A DNA stretch of 64,000 nt, taken from positions 1-64,000 of the forward strand of contig MU832651.1 in NCBI GenBank assembly GCA_029204225.1, read 5' to 3'. Below the pieces are notes generated by a model. The model saw nothing but the letters and a program-made list of their open reading frames with translations, made no database searches and was not told the origin of the DNA. The translations under genes were made by a program, and so were the position numbers. Source of the stretch: Diphasiastrum complanatum. Its lineage: Eukaryota; Streptophyta; Lycopodiopsida; Lycopodiales; Lycopodiaceae. Each line of letters begins with the position of its first letter. Positions within the stretch are counted from its first letter, which is position 1. Shown here piece after piece: positions 36,180 to 47,089 of this stretch.

Positions 36180-38170
36180 AGCAATGGGAAGCACAAAGAT
36201 TAAGACAAAGTTGAGTTGTGCTGGTAGGGTATGTCATGACATTCAAAAAAAATCTTCCGTTTGAGCTCATCATCACCAGGTACGCAAACTTTTCCATTTT
36301 GAAATAGCAATCCATCTCAAAAGGTGAACTATTCCACAATCTTCTTATCTTTCTTAGTTAGTTGAGTCCCCTGTGTTTCTGACTCAACACTGTCCACATT
36401 TCTTCCGGTCTGAACAATGTTCCAAATGTGACCAAAATAGGAATCTAATTCATATTTTCCTCTCAGCGAAAGATATAGATCCGTAGAAATCTGGGTGAAT
36501 GACAACTCGTTCAGTTCATTGATCCGACTAAGAGCATCTACAACTTGATTAGAGCTGTCCCTTATGTAACGGATTTCATGATCAAATTCTTGCATCAATT
36601 TAACCCATCGAGCTTTTCTCCCCCAAAGATCATGATGATTACAAAAATACTTTAGAGGCTGGTGATCCGTATACACTACAAACTTACTACCATATAAGTA
36701 GTGTCTCCAGGCTTTAAGTGCATGGATTACAGCAAACAATTCCTTTTCCTGCGTAGTATAACACAACTGAGGACCAGTGAATTTTTTGCTTCCAAATGCT
36801 AGTGGCCTATCCATTTGTAATAGAACTGCTCCAAATGCAACATCACTTGCGTTGGTTCTCACGACGTTAGGTAAATCAATATTTGCAATTTGTAACATGG
36901 GAGCTGAAACAATCATTGTTTTAAGTTTCTTAAAACATTGATTCAATTCCTCATTCCAAACAACAGGTGACTAGGTTGATTCCTCTTTTTCTTTTTATTA
37001 ACAATTCCTTTTGTCAGATTATTAAGCGGTGTTGCTAACTTAGCATAATCCTCAATAAATCTTTTGAAAAAAAGTGTAAAACCTAAAAAAGACTTTACCT
37101 GCCTAACAGTTTCCGGAATTGGCCACTCAATCACAATCTTGATTTTATCCTCGTCAATCTTGATCCATTTATTGTGACCTTATGACCGAGATAAAGCAAC
37201 TCTTGCTTAAAGAATTCACACTTGGACTCTTTAGCGTAGAGTAACTCCTGACGGAGCTTCATCACGATGACTTTTAAGTGTTCTACGTGTTCCACCAAGG
37301 ACTTACTGTAAACGAGAATGTCGTCTTAGAATACTATCACAAACCTCAAATATGGATGAAATAAATTGTTCATATTTGTTGGAACGTTGCTGGAGCCTTT
37401 GTTAATCCAAATGACAACACTAGAAATTCATAATGACCAAATCCAACACTCAAAATCATGTCTTTTGGACATCTTCTGACTTAATTCTTATTTGATGGTA
37501 CCCTGTCCTGAGATCTATCTTGGTGAAATATCGTGCTCCACCCAAGCGAACTACAAGGTCATCCATCCTGGGTAATGGATATCTATTCTTTATAGTCACT
37601 TTATTAAGGCCCTTGTAATCCTAGGTTGTATATGTCCCATCCTCAAATAGTTTTCTATTTGATTTGAAATCTATGTCTCCTCTTTTTGAGAGAACCTATA
37701 TGATTGTCTAGAGACAGGTTGACTTCTTGGAATTAACTCAATCTTGTGGTCTATTGACCTAGACGGTGGTAAACCATGAGGCAATTCAGATGGAAAAACA
37801 TCCCTAAATTCATTTATGATCTGTTCTTTCACTGCTTGTTCATGATCTAAATTTACTGAGTTAAGAATTGCTGAGAATTCACAACCATTAAGATTCATTT
37901 CAGGAACATCCACAACTGGAATAGCACATATTGAAAAAACTTCACTGAGAATAATCCAATGCTTCCATTTCATTAACTGTAGAAATCTGATCCAACGGAC
38001 GTACAAAATTACTACCAAATAATGTAACTACCTTATCACCCTCCTTGAAAGTGAGAGCATAAAATCAATCAACAAAGAAGGCGATCTACTAAATAACCAT
38101 TCGTAACCTAAAATTAAATCAGTACGACCTAGGTATATAACATAAAAATTAACTAATTATGTGTGTCCTT
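36180..38170 (-). pseudogene. Ty3/gypsy protease-RT-RNase H-integrase remnant
   Basis: Minus-strand order from 38170: the end of an aspartic protease (LGRTDLILGYEWLFSRSPS), RT fingers (FRDVFPSELPHGLPPSRSID), the palm [16 protein letters not shown], the DDILVYSKS catalytic loop, the thumb SFLGFTLFFKRFIEDYAKLA, then RNase H with TNASDVAFGAVL, QEKELFAVIHAL and VVYTDHQPLKYF. It ends in the integrase zinc region, GLLFQNGKVCVPGDDELKRK, at about 36180. A TAA stop (37326-37328) sits where the residue before the Asp-Asp pair should be. Several other stops and shifts occur in the palm. The 205-codon RNase H frame (36329-36946) is still open. The gypsy domain order is clear; gag is missing. Confidence 0.92.
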
Positions 38171-39253
38171 GCACCAAAACTGGAGCTTCGGGACTTTTAC
38201 GTTCCAAGTCAAATAAAATTATGAGCTGTAGGAGGGCCCACTTTTTCAAGACCAAATTGCCAAAAAAAACGTGCAAACACTCAACCAAGCTGTAAAGTGA
38301 TGGTCCAAATAGTCTTAAATGGTCTCTAAGAGTTCCATAAAGCCCTCACACAGATCCTATGAAGCAGTATGGGCTGAGAACCATGAATTCTTGGTTTCTA
38401 GAAGTCAAAATTGCTACAAACTTGATGGAATTGAAACATAAGCCTCTACCAGTCAATTTACAGTTCCAATATGTTTTTGGAAAGGTAAAAAGGAATACAA
38501 ATCATCCTGGAAAAAATTTAGAATGATCCCCTTATGGATTTAGAGAAATCCATCCCCCAAAATTCACCAAAATTGGTCAATTTTTGACACTTTTTGACTT
38601 TCTACAAACCCAATTACTGGAATTCTTGGCTCTAACTTCTAGGACAGCTTCAAAAGACTATGATTCATCTTTTCCTAGCCTCAATTAATGTTCAACAACC
38701 TCCTACCATCCAATTTCATGAAAAAACAAGCAAAAATCATGAATTTTAGCCCTTTCTAGGTTTTTTCACCATGCACAATTGGAAATTAATGGCAAGAACA
38801 TTTTCCAAATCCACATGCAATCCAAAATACAGAGGTACAACCAATCAATTGATCTGATTTTGTTGGATGTTGAATTTTACCTTCCATCTTGTGCCAAAAA
38901 CATGGAAAACAAGCCAAATTTGGCCACAAAAGAGCCTAGAATCCAAATACATGGGAAGATCCAATATGCAAACTGAATTTTAACTATTCCAAAGTGAGTT
39001 AACTTGCTAGAAATTTCAGATCCTTCACTAGTTTTGAGCTACACATGCTAAAACTCCAAAAAAGACACCAAAATTGATTTCCTAGCACAATTCTCCATAA
39101 ACCACAATGAATTCGAGAGAGACATGGAACATGCAAATTGAATTTGAGAAGATCCACCAACTTGCAACCATGCTCCTCTCCTTGGATGAGAATACTAGTT
39201 GAATACCACCAAGCTCCAATGAAAAGCACCACCTCTCCAAGCTTGTAAGCCTT
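38171..39253 (-). other. Noncoding stretch between primer-binding site and gypsy pol
   Basis: In the gypsy orientation this should hold leader and gag, but no frame or zinc knuckle is visible, so gag is deleted or too decayed to see. That the LTR and pol belong to one element is inferred from order and strand. Confidence 0.45.
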
Positions 39254-39265
39254 GCTCTGATACCA
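39254..39265 (-). other. Primer-binding site
   Basis: The minus strand reads TGGTATCAGAGC, next to the LTR-like segment at 39266-40160. Confidence 0.8.
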
Positions 39266-40160
39266 CTATAAGGAAGCTCCTTAGATCCCGCTTAAAAATC
39301 CTAAACACAAAAGGATAACACACTATAGAGAAACCACCCAACCAAGTAGAAGCATCCAATCAATCTCTAGAAGCCTCACCCCCAAGCCAAGGAACAAAAA
39401 GCATGAATGTAGAGTGAGAGCCTGGCAATGAATCATGAACCATGATGAGGAGTAGGGTGAGTTTGGTCCTCTTATATAAGGCCTAATGCATCCTGGGCAC
39501 ATAGTCATGCATAGTCCTATGTTCCCTATACATATATTCACCTGGAATAGAGTCCTATGCATGGACAACTATTCATAGAATTGCTATTGATAACTCTATA
39601 CATGCATACACTGTCTCAGTACCTTGTCTAAACTCCACTTAGTGTGTTTTGGGCCTCACAAGGATATTGGTTACTTTCGGATCACGTCCAGTATGACGTG
39701 GCATAACTAAGAGCTTGTTTCATTGGAGTACCGTGTATCCAAGACTAGGAGTATATTGTATCCTATATGTACTGGTCATGGACATAACAGAGAGCCTGTA
39801 ATGAATTCACAACCATAATGAGGTGTAGGACGAGTTTGGACCCAATATATACAGCCAAAACCAACTTGGGCACATAGCCATGCATAGCCCTAAGTTTCCT
39901 ATACATAGATTCATCTAGATTAGAGTCCTAAGCATGGACCAACTATTCCTAGAATTGTTATTGATAACTCTACACATGCATACATTGTCTCATACCTTGT
40001 CTAAACTCCATTTAGTGTGGTCTGGGCCTCACAAGGATATTAGTTACTTCAGGGTCACATCCAGTATGACATGGCATAACTAACAGCTTGTTTCACTGGA
40101 GTACCATGTATCCAAGACTAGGAGTATACTAAATCCTATGTACTGGTCATGGACATGACA
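39266..40160 (-). mobile_element. LTR with an internal tandem duplication
   Basis: On the minus strand it starts TGTCATGTCCATGACC at 40160 and reaches the primer-binding site. About 365 bp occur twice (roughly 39424-39790 and 39795-40160), sharing AACTCCAYTTAGTGTG, GGGCCTCACAAGGATATT and CATGTAYCCAAGACTAGGAG-type blocks. Both units have a TATATA-type box. The duplication lengthens the LTR to about 895 bp. The 3' end lacks the usual CA. Confidence 0.65.
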
Positions 40161-40620
40161 CTTGATTTCATTTGGATCAAAGAAAATCAATGTACATGGA
40201 GATGAACTTGGGATTGCCAATGAGCTCCAAAAATAATCTATCTTTTCACTACAGAAATGGAATACATAGCAAAAGTGACTTCCTTTGTGAAGTGAAGTGG
40301 ATTTCCAGCATGTAATAAGGAAGTTAACTTGGCTCTCTTGCCTTAATTTTCAACCCTATCCTAATTCCTAGAGTCATGCCTAGTAGGTAACTAATTGGTC
40401 AATTTTTCACCTTAAACTTAGGTGTAGGTCCTATAATCTAGGAATCTCTACCAAAATGACATGACCAACCCTATAGACTTGACCTAACCTAATCTTGGAT
40501 GGGTTTCCCACATGGCATCATGGCCTCACATGTGTGGGACCCACTTGTATACACAATTTACACTATTCTACATGGTTTTTGATCAGGCTAGATTTGTCAA
40601 TTTTTTGGCAATTCTTCACA
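40161..40620 (-). mobile_element. LTR fragment of the A1 type
   Basis: On the minus strand it begins TGTGAAGAATTGCC at 40620, the same terminal form as the LTR at 2264, and matches that LTR through TTCCTTATTACATGCTGGA. The distal part is replaced by the neighbouring LTR at 40160. Confidence 0.75.
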
Positions 40621-40639
40621 ATAAGAGTAAGATGGATGG

Positions 40640-41445
40640 TTTGTGAATATTTGGATGTTGTGTTTATGTTCGCACACCCAAGTGCAAAAAGACCAAAATT
40701 TAGGTGAAAGCCTTGAAGTGTATCTTTATAGGACACGATGAGCAAACCAAGAGGTATAGATGCTATGATCCACTTGGATGACGCATGTACATAAGTCATG
40801 ATGTCATTTTTTACAAGATCCATAGGTTTGGAGATGATGAGAGGGATAGTCATGAACTATCCAAGTTTCTTAGTAAAAATGAAGCAACGCCACCTTTACA
40901 GGTTGATCATCAAGATGAAGATGAAGGTTGTGGTACTCCTCCAACTGTCGAGAGATGATGGAGAGTGAAAAACAAAGCTAGTGGATCAGAAAAGACAGAA
41001 GTTGTAGGTGATAAGAGGAAGGAAAAAGATGCACCTTGGGGTACATATTTGCCTCAAGTGGATCACCTCAACGTAAGTTACCTAAATGGTGAACGAAGCT
41101 CATAAATGATAAGGAAGATGAAATTGCCAATTCTAGTAAGGAGGGAGAGCTACAACATTCCACGAGAGAGAAGACGAAACCTGATAGATTTCAGGTAAAT
41201 CTTGCACTCATGAGCAATATCATTTTGTCTATTGAACTCTCTCCCTTTGAGGAGGCCAAGGGTCATGAGATTTTGCAAAAAACAATGCAAGAGGAGGGCG
41301 TCTATGGATTGAAGTAAGCACCACGTGCTTGGTATAGCCACTTTGATGAGTATCTCCAATTCAGAGGTTTGATACACACATCTTCAAATTTCAACCTTAA
41401 ATACTTTGCTCGTGACTCTAGCATCACTCTTAATGTATTGTTATA
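40640..41445 (+). pseudogene. Ty1/copia integrase end and RT scraps (element E)
   Basis: Plus-strand frame from about 40648 reads FGCCVYVRTPKCKKTKI, stop, VKALKCIFIGHDEQTKRYRC, then RMYISHDVIFYKIHRFGD, the post-core region of copia integrase. TAG stands for the usual Trp after KTKI and TGA for another residue after YDPLG. An acidic linker follows. At 41300 it jumps to RT motif VYGLK, stop, APRAWYSHFDEYLQFRG, ending before YVDD. RT fingers and palm between EEAKGHEILQKTMQEE and VYGLK are deleted. Confidence 0.85.
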
Positions 41446-41589
41446 AACTATGTTGAATGTCTTGTAATACTGTAGACTCTTCAAGTAGTGTGTAAAAGAA
41501 TGATTATATACAAATGAATAGAAGTCTCAAAAGATAAAATTGGTGAGTAGGAGTAAGATTAACTTCATAATTTTTCCTAAAGTGTATTG

Positions 41590-42235
41590 CTAGGAACCTG
41601 AATGGAAATATAGTATATTTTTGAGATACTATGCTTCTTCTTAGATAAGGGCTTTGTCAATAAATCAACAAGCATTTTGTTAGTTTGATAGTAAATTGTC
41701 TCAACCTCTTTATCCTACACTTTCTCTCTTGGATTATAGATTTGAATTTTAATATGTTTGCCTTTAGAAAAAAACTATGGATTCAGAGAAAGAGCAACAC
41801 AACTCTAATTGTCACAATGTAATGTTGCTGGTTGTGTTGTCGAAACTTCAGATCCTACAACAGTCTTTTGAGCTAGATGACTTCTTTTACTACTTAAATG
41901 GCTATAATATATTCAAACTCTATGGAGGACAGAAACATATTTCTACTTTCAACTATTCCATGAGATAGGACTTTGTACTAGAAGACACAAAAAGCCAAAA
42001 GTAGATTTTATGGTATCCACATCTCTAGTCCAAACTGGGCTTTTGGAATTAGTGCATCCACTGATTTTCCATTATAACGAAAAGCATAATTCTTTGTGGC
42101 TTGAATGTACCTCAAAATTCTCTATAGAGCTTTCCAATGAATTCATTTGGTCATATGTAGGGTATTGTGCAAACTACTCCTAGAAGGAAATAATATGCTA
42201 GAGACAAGAGCCATGGCACACAAGATATTGAATGC
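41590..42235 (-). pseudogene. Ty1/copia RT end and RNase H fragment (element F)
   Basis: The minus strand reads IHWKALQRILRYIQATKNYA (with a stop at the Gln), then FRYNGKSVDALIP, LSSIEFEYIIAI, VVKEVI and LKRLLXDLKFRQHNQQ. This is copia RNase H, full of stops. It lies opposite to element E, so the two pieces are separate insertions or the locus was rearranged. Confidence 0.8.
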
Positions 42236-43257
42236 AATGGGAATGAACTAACATCATGCTCGTCCAAAGGATTGCATTTCGATCAAATCTATCAGATTTG
42301 GTCAAAAAGAGACAAAAAACATCATCAGAGCATAGAAATTTTTACTCTCTTTCAAAAAACCTTCGTTGAGTTGCAGACACCTTTCGGTTTTTGATCATTA
42401 GAACCTTCAGTTTGAAGGGCGAAGCTTAATTCCCAGCAGATTTTCAAAAACATTAGAAAAACCGTCAAAAAAAACCAAAAAATCATCAAAACTCTAAAAA
42501 TACAAAAAAAGAACCTTCGCCCGATTCACTGTGCATAGGTGTGATTTAGATCTATCTAATGCCAGGTCGGCGAAGAATAATACCAAAAATAGAAAGGGTT
42601 TCAGAGGATTAGTTGTCATATTGCCATATTTTAGCCAAAAAAGTCACTTTTTTGCAAAATTACCAATATTACTCTTGATCCTTTGCCAGAACCTTCGCCG
42701 AGTTTCCAAAACATTCTATTTATAGTAAAATACTATTTTTGGGTTCGACGAAGATTCTTATTGATCAGATCATAGAAAATCTTGAATTTTACCCTCGCCA
42801 ACCATCAGAAACTATATTTTCTTGTGTCATAAACCTTCGTCCATTTTTCCATAATTGTATCTGTGTCAGATCTCATCTAAGAGGTCGACGAAGGTTATTT
42901 CCCAAGAAATCATCAAAAAAAAAATGTTTAGAGAGTTTTTTTGGCCAACATAGCACTATTGAACCTTCGTCGAGCCAATCTTCACCTAGTGAACCTTCGC
43001 CAAACCTATTTTAAGTTTCTGATTTTCCAAATCAAGTCTCTATCAAAATTTGGATCAAATCTGATATATTTTGAATTGGATTCTGAGAGATTTATCATTT
43101 TTTGAGAAGTATCGATTGATCGAATCTCGAAAACTTTTTCATGATATAGAATCAGATTCTTGAAAAATGGAATAGATCTAGTAGATCTAATCTGAGATAG
43201 TTGTGATTAAAAAATCTAGATCCAATCTCATTGTCTGCTTAATCTAAATTTGTAAAG
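42236..43257. other. Noncoding region with many CTTCGNCGA motifs
   Basis: Variants of GAACCTTCGCCGAG or its reverse complement lie near 42358, 42511, 42565, 42689, 42742, 42790, 42831, 42883, 42960 and 42990. A similar set lies at 45241-45580, on the other side of the gypsy gag remnant. The region is probably LTR or leader of that element, but no LTR ends could be fixed. Confidence 0.6.
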
Positions 43258-44823
43258 ATGGCTACCCCTAGAGCTGCTCCTGGAGGTGCTCCACAGGAAG
43301 TCAATCCAATTATTGTTAGAAGAGCACCCCGTTTGGATCTATCCAAATATAATGGATTAACAGATCCAGTTAGATTTCTTTAGATCTATGTTGAATCTTG
43401 TGAAGTCTATGGTGAGATTTATCCTCAAGATAAACTTAAGCTTTTTCCTATGGCCTTAACAGGCGCAGCACAAGATTGGTACTATAACCAAGACGAAACT
43501 GAGCGTACAGATTGGGAGATTGTTAAGCAAGCCCTTATCACACGGTTCAAACTACGGAAGTTTATGGAAGACCCTTTCCTACTTTTAAGTAAAATAAAAA
43601 TGGGAAAGCAGGAAATGGTTCGAGATTACATTGAACGAGTGAAACATCTTAGATCTGAATGCGAACCTGAGCTGATTAACGAAAATGCGATGATTATGTG
43701 ATTTTTGTCAAGTCTACCTAAATGGATCAGACGTGAGTTGAAATGCCATAATGAGTATGCACTCTTGCAAAATGCTATGGACGATGCAATTCGGGAGGAG
43801 GATGAAGATTCAGATGAGGAGCCAAATATTAGTATGTTGCCTTATACAGCAAGGCAGACTACTACGACATCCACCACTATTGCATCAACGAATGCCAATG
43901 CTACTGCAGAAATGATGCTCAATGAGTTCGAGAAACTTGGGAAGAACCAGTAGAAACAGATGGAAAAGTTGCAATTGAAATTTGATGAGAAGATCAATGC
44001 ATTGGAGAATTTCCATGGGAAAGCAAACAAGGAACTTGAAAAACTTGCAAAGACTTTTCCTACCAGGGAAAATGTCTGGTATTCTATTTTTATAGGAAAT
44101 CACATAGTGAACGAGTGTCCTCAATTGAAAAAACGAATGGAACTCAGTGTTTGCCATCTATGTAATTCACATGATCATGAGACTGCTTTTTGCAACTTCA
44201 ACCCTCGGATAATTCAACAACGGTATGTCCAGATGGGATATTGAGAACCACAGTATGGAGGTAATCCAGCAGCAAGACCGCGACAAGCTGCCCTTGGATA
44301 TCCGAAACATTTAGCTTTACCTACTCCACCAAAGCACTCCGCTCCTCCTGCAAATTTGATGAAACCAGAACCTTACGAAAGTGTTGAGCAATGGAACTAT
44401 GGTAATGATCAGGAAGGTGGATCTTCAGAACAATATGCCATTTATGCTGCTGCTCAACAACAAGCTTCTAGAAATTGGACCAGAGCACCACTTGGATGCT
44501 TTGCATGTGGAGAAAATCACAGAGTTGCAGAATGTCCAAATAAAGAGAAATTTGTACCATTCTATCGTGAATGTGGTTATAGGCATTGCTATAAAGACTG
44601 TCCAGCAAGACCAAATCCACCACCAGCTACAACACCTGTAAATTTGATAACAATCAAGCAAGGACCAGTAGCTCAGAATAAACCAAGTGCACCTTTGATG
44701 GTGGTCACCAGATCACAGAAGCAAAAAGAACTAGTAGTGGATCCAGTACCTACTGATTCTATATCATTGAACGATACACCAACAGCATCGGGAGTCTATT
44801 CAAATCTTAATGCAGAAAAATGA
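43258..44823 (+). pseudogene. Ty3/gypsy gag with four in-frame stops
   Basis: One reading frame of 521 codons from ATG 43258 to TGA 44821, with no frameshift but four internal stops at 43381 (TAG), 43699 (TGA), 43951 (TAG) and 44242 (TGA). The retrotransposon gag domain is clear near residues 50-150 (ALTGAAQDWYYNQDETERTD, DYIERVKHLRSECEPEL). An acidic and glutamine-rich region follows. A zinc knuckle CFACGENHRVAEC has three instead of four residues before His, and a second knuckle-like CGYRHCYKDC has lost its order. Gag builds the particle and binds RNA. Each stop is one C-to-T change from a plausible Gln or Arg codon, so the decay is by point mutation only. Confidence 0.88.
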
Positions 44824-45240
44824 AGATATCAGAATATGAGACAGTGGATTAAACATCTGCAAGAAGAAGAGGAGCCTGAAGCTGCTAAATTAACAACTGA
44901 ACAATTCGTGGAGTTTACGTGTTTATTAGTCATGCGAACTACTATCGAATCTTTATTATCTTCTTTGCGGATCCACGACCTATATACAAACTGACTATTG
45001 TTCCTATTTGGACAGTAGAAGCGTTAGAAGCCTTTAAAAAATTAAAAAAAAAATTAACTTCAGCGCCAATACTGCGTTCTCTAGATTGGACGATAGAATT
45101 TCATGTTCATACGAATGCTTCAAAATACGCCATTGGATCAGTTTTGACACAGCCAGGTGACTATAAGAAGAATTATCCTATACAATTTGCAAGCAGACAG
45201 CGAGCAAGAATTTGCAGGCATGTACAATACTGTGATAATA
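44824..45240 (+). pseudogene. Ty3/gypsy RT thumb-RNase H fragment
   Basis: In the same frame after gag: a QWIKHLQEEEEPEAAKLTTE spacer, then in a second frame HANYYRIFIIFFADPRPIYK (RT thumb), FKKLKKKLTSAPILR and the RNase H start DWTIEFHVHTNASKYAIGSV, ending at FASRQ. The first RNase H Asp is Asn in HTNASK. Protease and most of RT are missing between gag and here, and RNase H is cut off at about 45215. Confidence 0.85.
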
Positions 45241-45810
45241 GGGTATAAAAATCTCGGCAAATGTTTCTAGGGATCTAAACCTATCAGGCGAACGTTTTTC
45301 AGGCCTGGCGAAGGATGAACCTTCGTCTAGGTATTGTCATAAATGTATTTTTTCAAGACCTAAACTATGGACAATCTAATTTTGACATTTTAAGATAATC
45401 TAACAAGTTGACGAAGGTTAATAATGAGGTTGAGATGCTCGGCGAAGGTTCTCAAAATGGCATATCACTGAACCTTCGCCGGACTCAAAAATTGGGGTTT
45501 TTCTAGATAGGAAGCTTCGCCCACCTCAAATTAGATAAATCTAGAGTGTATGTACAGTCTGAGAGCTCAACGAAGGTTTTTGGTACTGAATACGCTAAAT
45601 ATGACCAAAACAGTGATTTTCTAAGTCTTTTTCCATCAAAAAATTACTATGCTTCCTTTTCCTATGTTGATGACTTTCTGACTTTTGCTCATCACTCTTT
45701 TTTCAATCTAATAATTTTTTTTTTTAACTGTCTTTTTCCAAAAAACTCAGCAAATTAAGTACTGAAAAACAAAAAATTGAAAAACAAATAAAATTAAAAA
45801 ACCATTGAGA
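45241..45810. other. Noncoding region, second CTTCGNCGA motif cluster
   Basis: Motif variants near 45290, 45305-45335 (both orientations back to back), 45410, 45439, 45470, 45508 and 45570. It lies directly beyond the end of the minus-strand integrase, so it could be the 3' UTR or LTR of that gypsy element. Confidence 0.6.
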
Positions 45811-47085
45811 TCAGACTTGCTGAACTGGCGGAGCAGGCTGCCAATACTTGCGTAAGCGGCTGCCATTCACCTAAGTATCAAATCGTTTTCCATCTAAGTG
45901 CTCAAGAATTACTGCGCCATAGTTCAAGATTTCCTTCACTTTATATGGGCCTTCCCCGGTAAACTTCAACTTGCCCTTGATCAGCTTGGTTTTGTACATT
46001 AATGCAAGATCTCCTGCTTTCAAATCTTTTTTGTGCAATCGGCGATCGTGCCATGCCTTGCGACGGGCTTTCTCTGCTGCTAAGGCATGAACTGCCATCA
46101 ATCGGGTTTCACATAATTTGTGCAACGCTTCATGACGGAGTTGTAAAGACGTATCATCATTTAATCGTTCGGTGGCCACTATGCGTAAAGATGGGATTAA
46201 AAATTCAATCGGCATGACATCATCTTGACCATAAACCAGTTGAAAAGGTGTTTGATTTGTACTATTTTTGTAAGCGGTTCTGAATGCCCAGAATGCTACA
46301 TACAGTTTATATTCCCAATCAGACCGACTCGCTTCAACTGTCTTTGTCATAATGGTGCAGAGAATCTTATTGGAAGATTTAGCTTGGCCATTCCCTCTGG
46401 GATAGTAGGGAGTACTAAATCTGTGTATAACAAAAAATCTTCCAGTAAACACTATATTGTTTGATTAACAAAGTGTGTACCCCGGTCATTGACAATCTCG
46501 ATCGGACATCCAAATCTGATTATAATATTTTCATATAGAAACTTGGCCATAGATTTCGCATCAACACCTTCGACAGCCTTGGCTTCAACCCACTTGGTCA
46601 TATAATCAGTTGCTACAATAATATATCGGGCCTGAGATCCTTGCGCAGCAAGGTGAATAGGTCCAACATAATCCAGTCTCCATTTTTCAAACGGTGCTTG
46701 CAATAAACCGGATGCAAGGGTGCATAGTTCTGTCGAGTAGGCCGTCGTGCTCACTAGCAAGCATCACATGTCTGAATAAAATTTTCTGTGTTCTTGTGAA
46801 GCGTAGGCCACCAACAACCTGATTGTAAAAGTTTGCAAACAATAATATCTGTAGTAAAGTGTCCTCCACTCATGCCATCATGTGAAAACATGATTAAATC
46901 TGGTACTTCATGCGGTAAAACACACCTTCGTAAAATATTATCTGATCGACGACGATACAATTGTCCTGCAATCAATTGATAAGGTTGAGCCTTATGAATC
47001 AATTGTCTCTTCTGTACTTTTGTCAAGGAGTCATTTGGTTGTCCTAGCATCAGGTACTCAACAATATCTGCTGTCCGCTCAGGTT
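45811..47085 (-). pseudogene. Ty3/gypsy integrase, inverted relative to gag
   Basis: The minus strand from about 47085 reads the zinc-binding domain (HDGMSGGHF, then CWWPTLHKNTENFIQTCDAC), the catalytic core with WRLDYVGPIHLAAQG (first Asp) and IVNDRGTHFVNQ (second Asp). After a frame change it reads YYPRGNGQAKSSNKI, where the catalytic Glu has become Lys (codon at 46378-46380). The C-terminal part is well kept (KTKLIKGKLKFTGEGPYKVK), followed by a TAG and a final VNGSRLRKYWQPAPPVQQV to TGA at 45811. Integrase joins cDNA to the genome; this one lacks a catalytic acid. It is probably from the same element as the gag at 43258, placed backwards. Confidence 0.88.
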
Positions 47086-47089
47086 CTTT

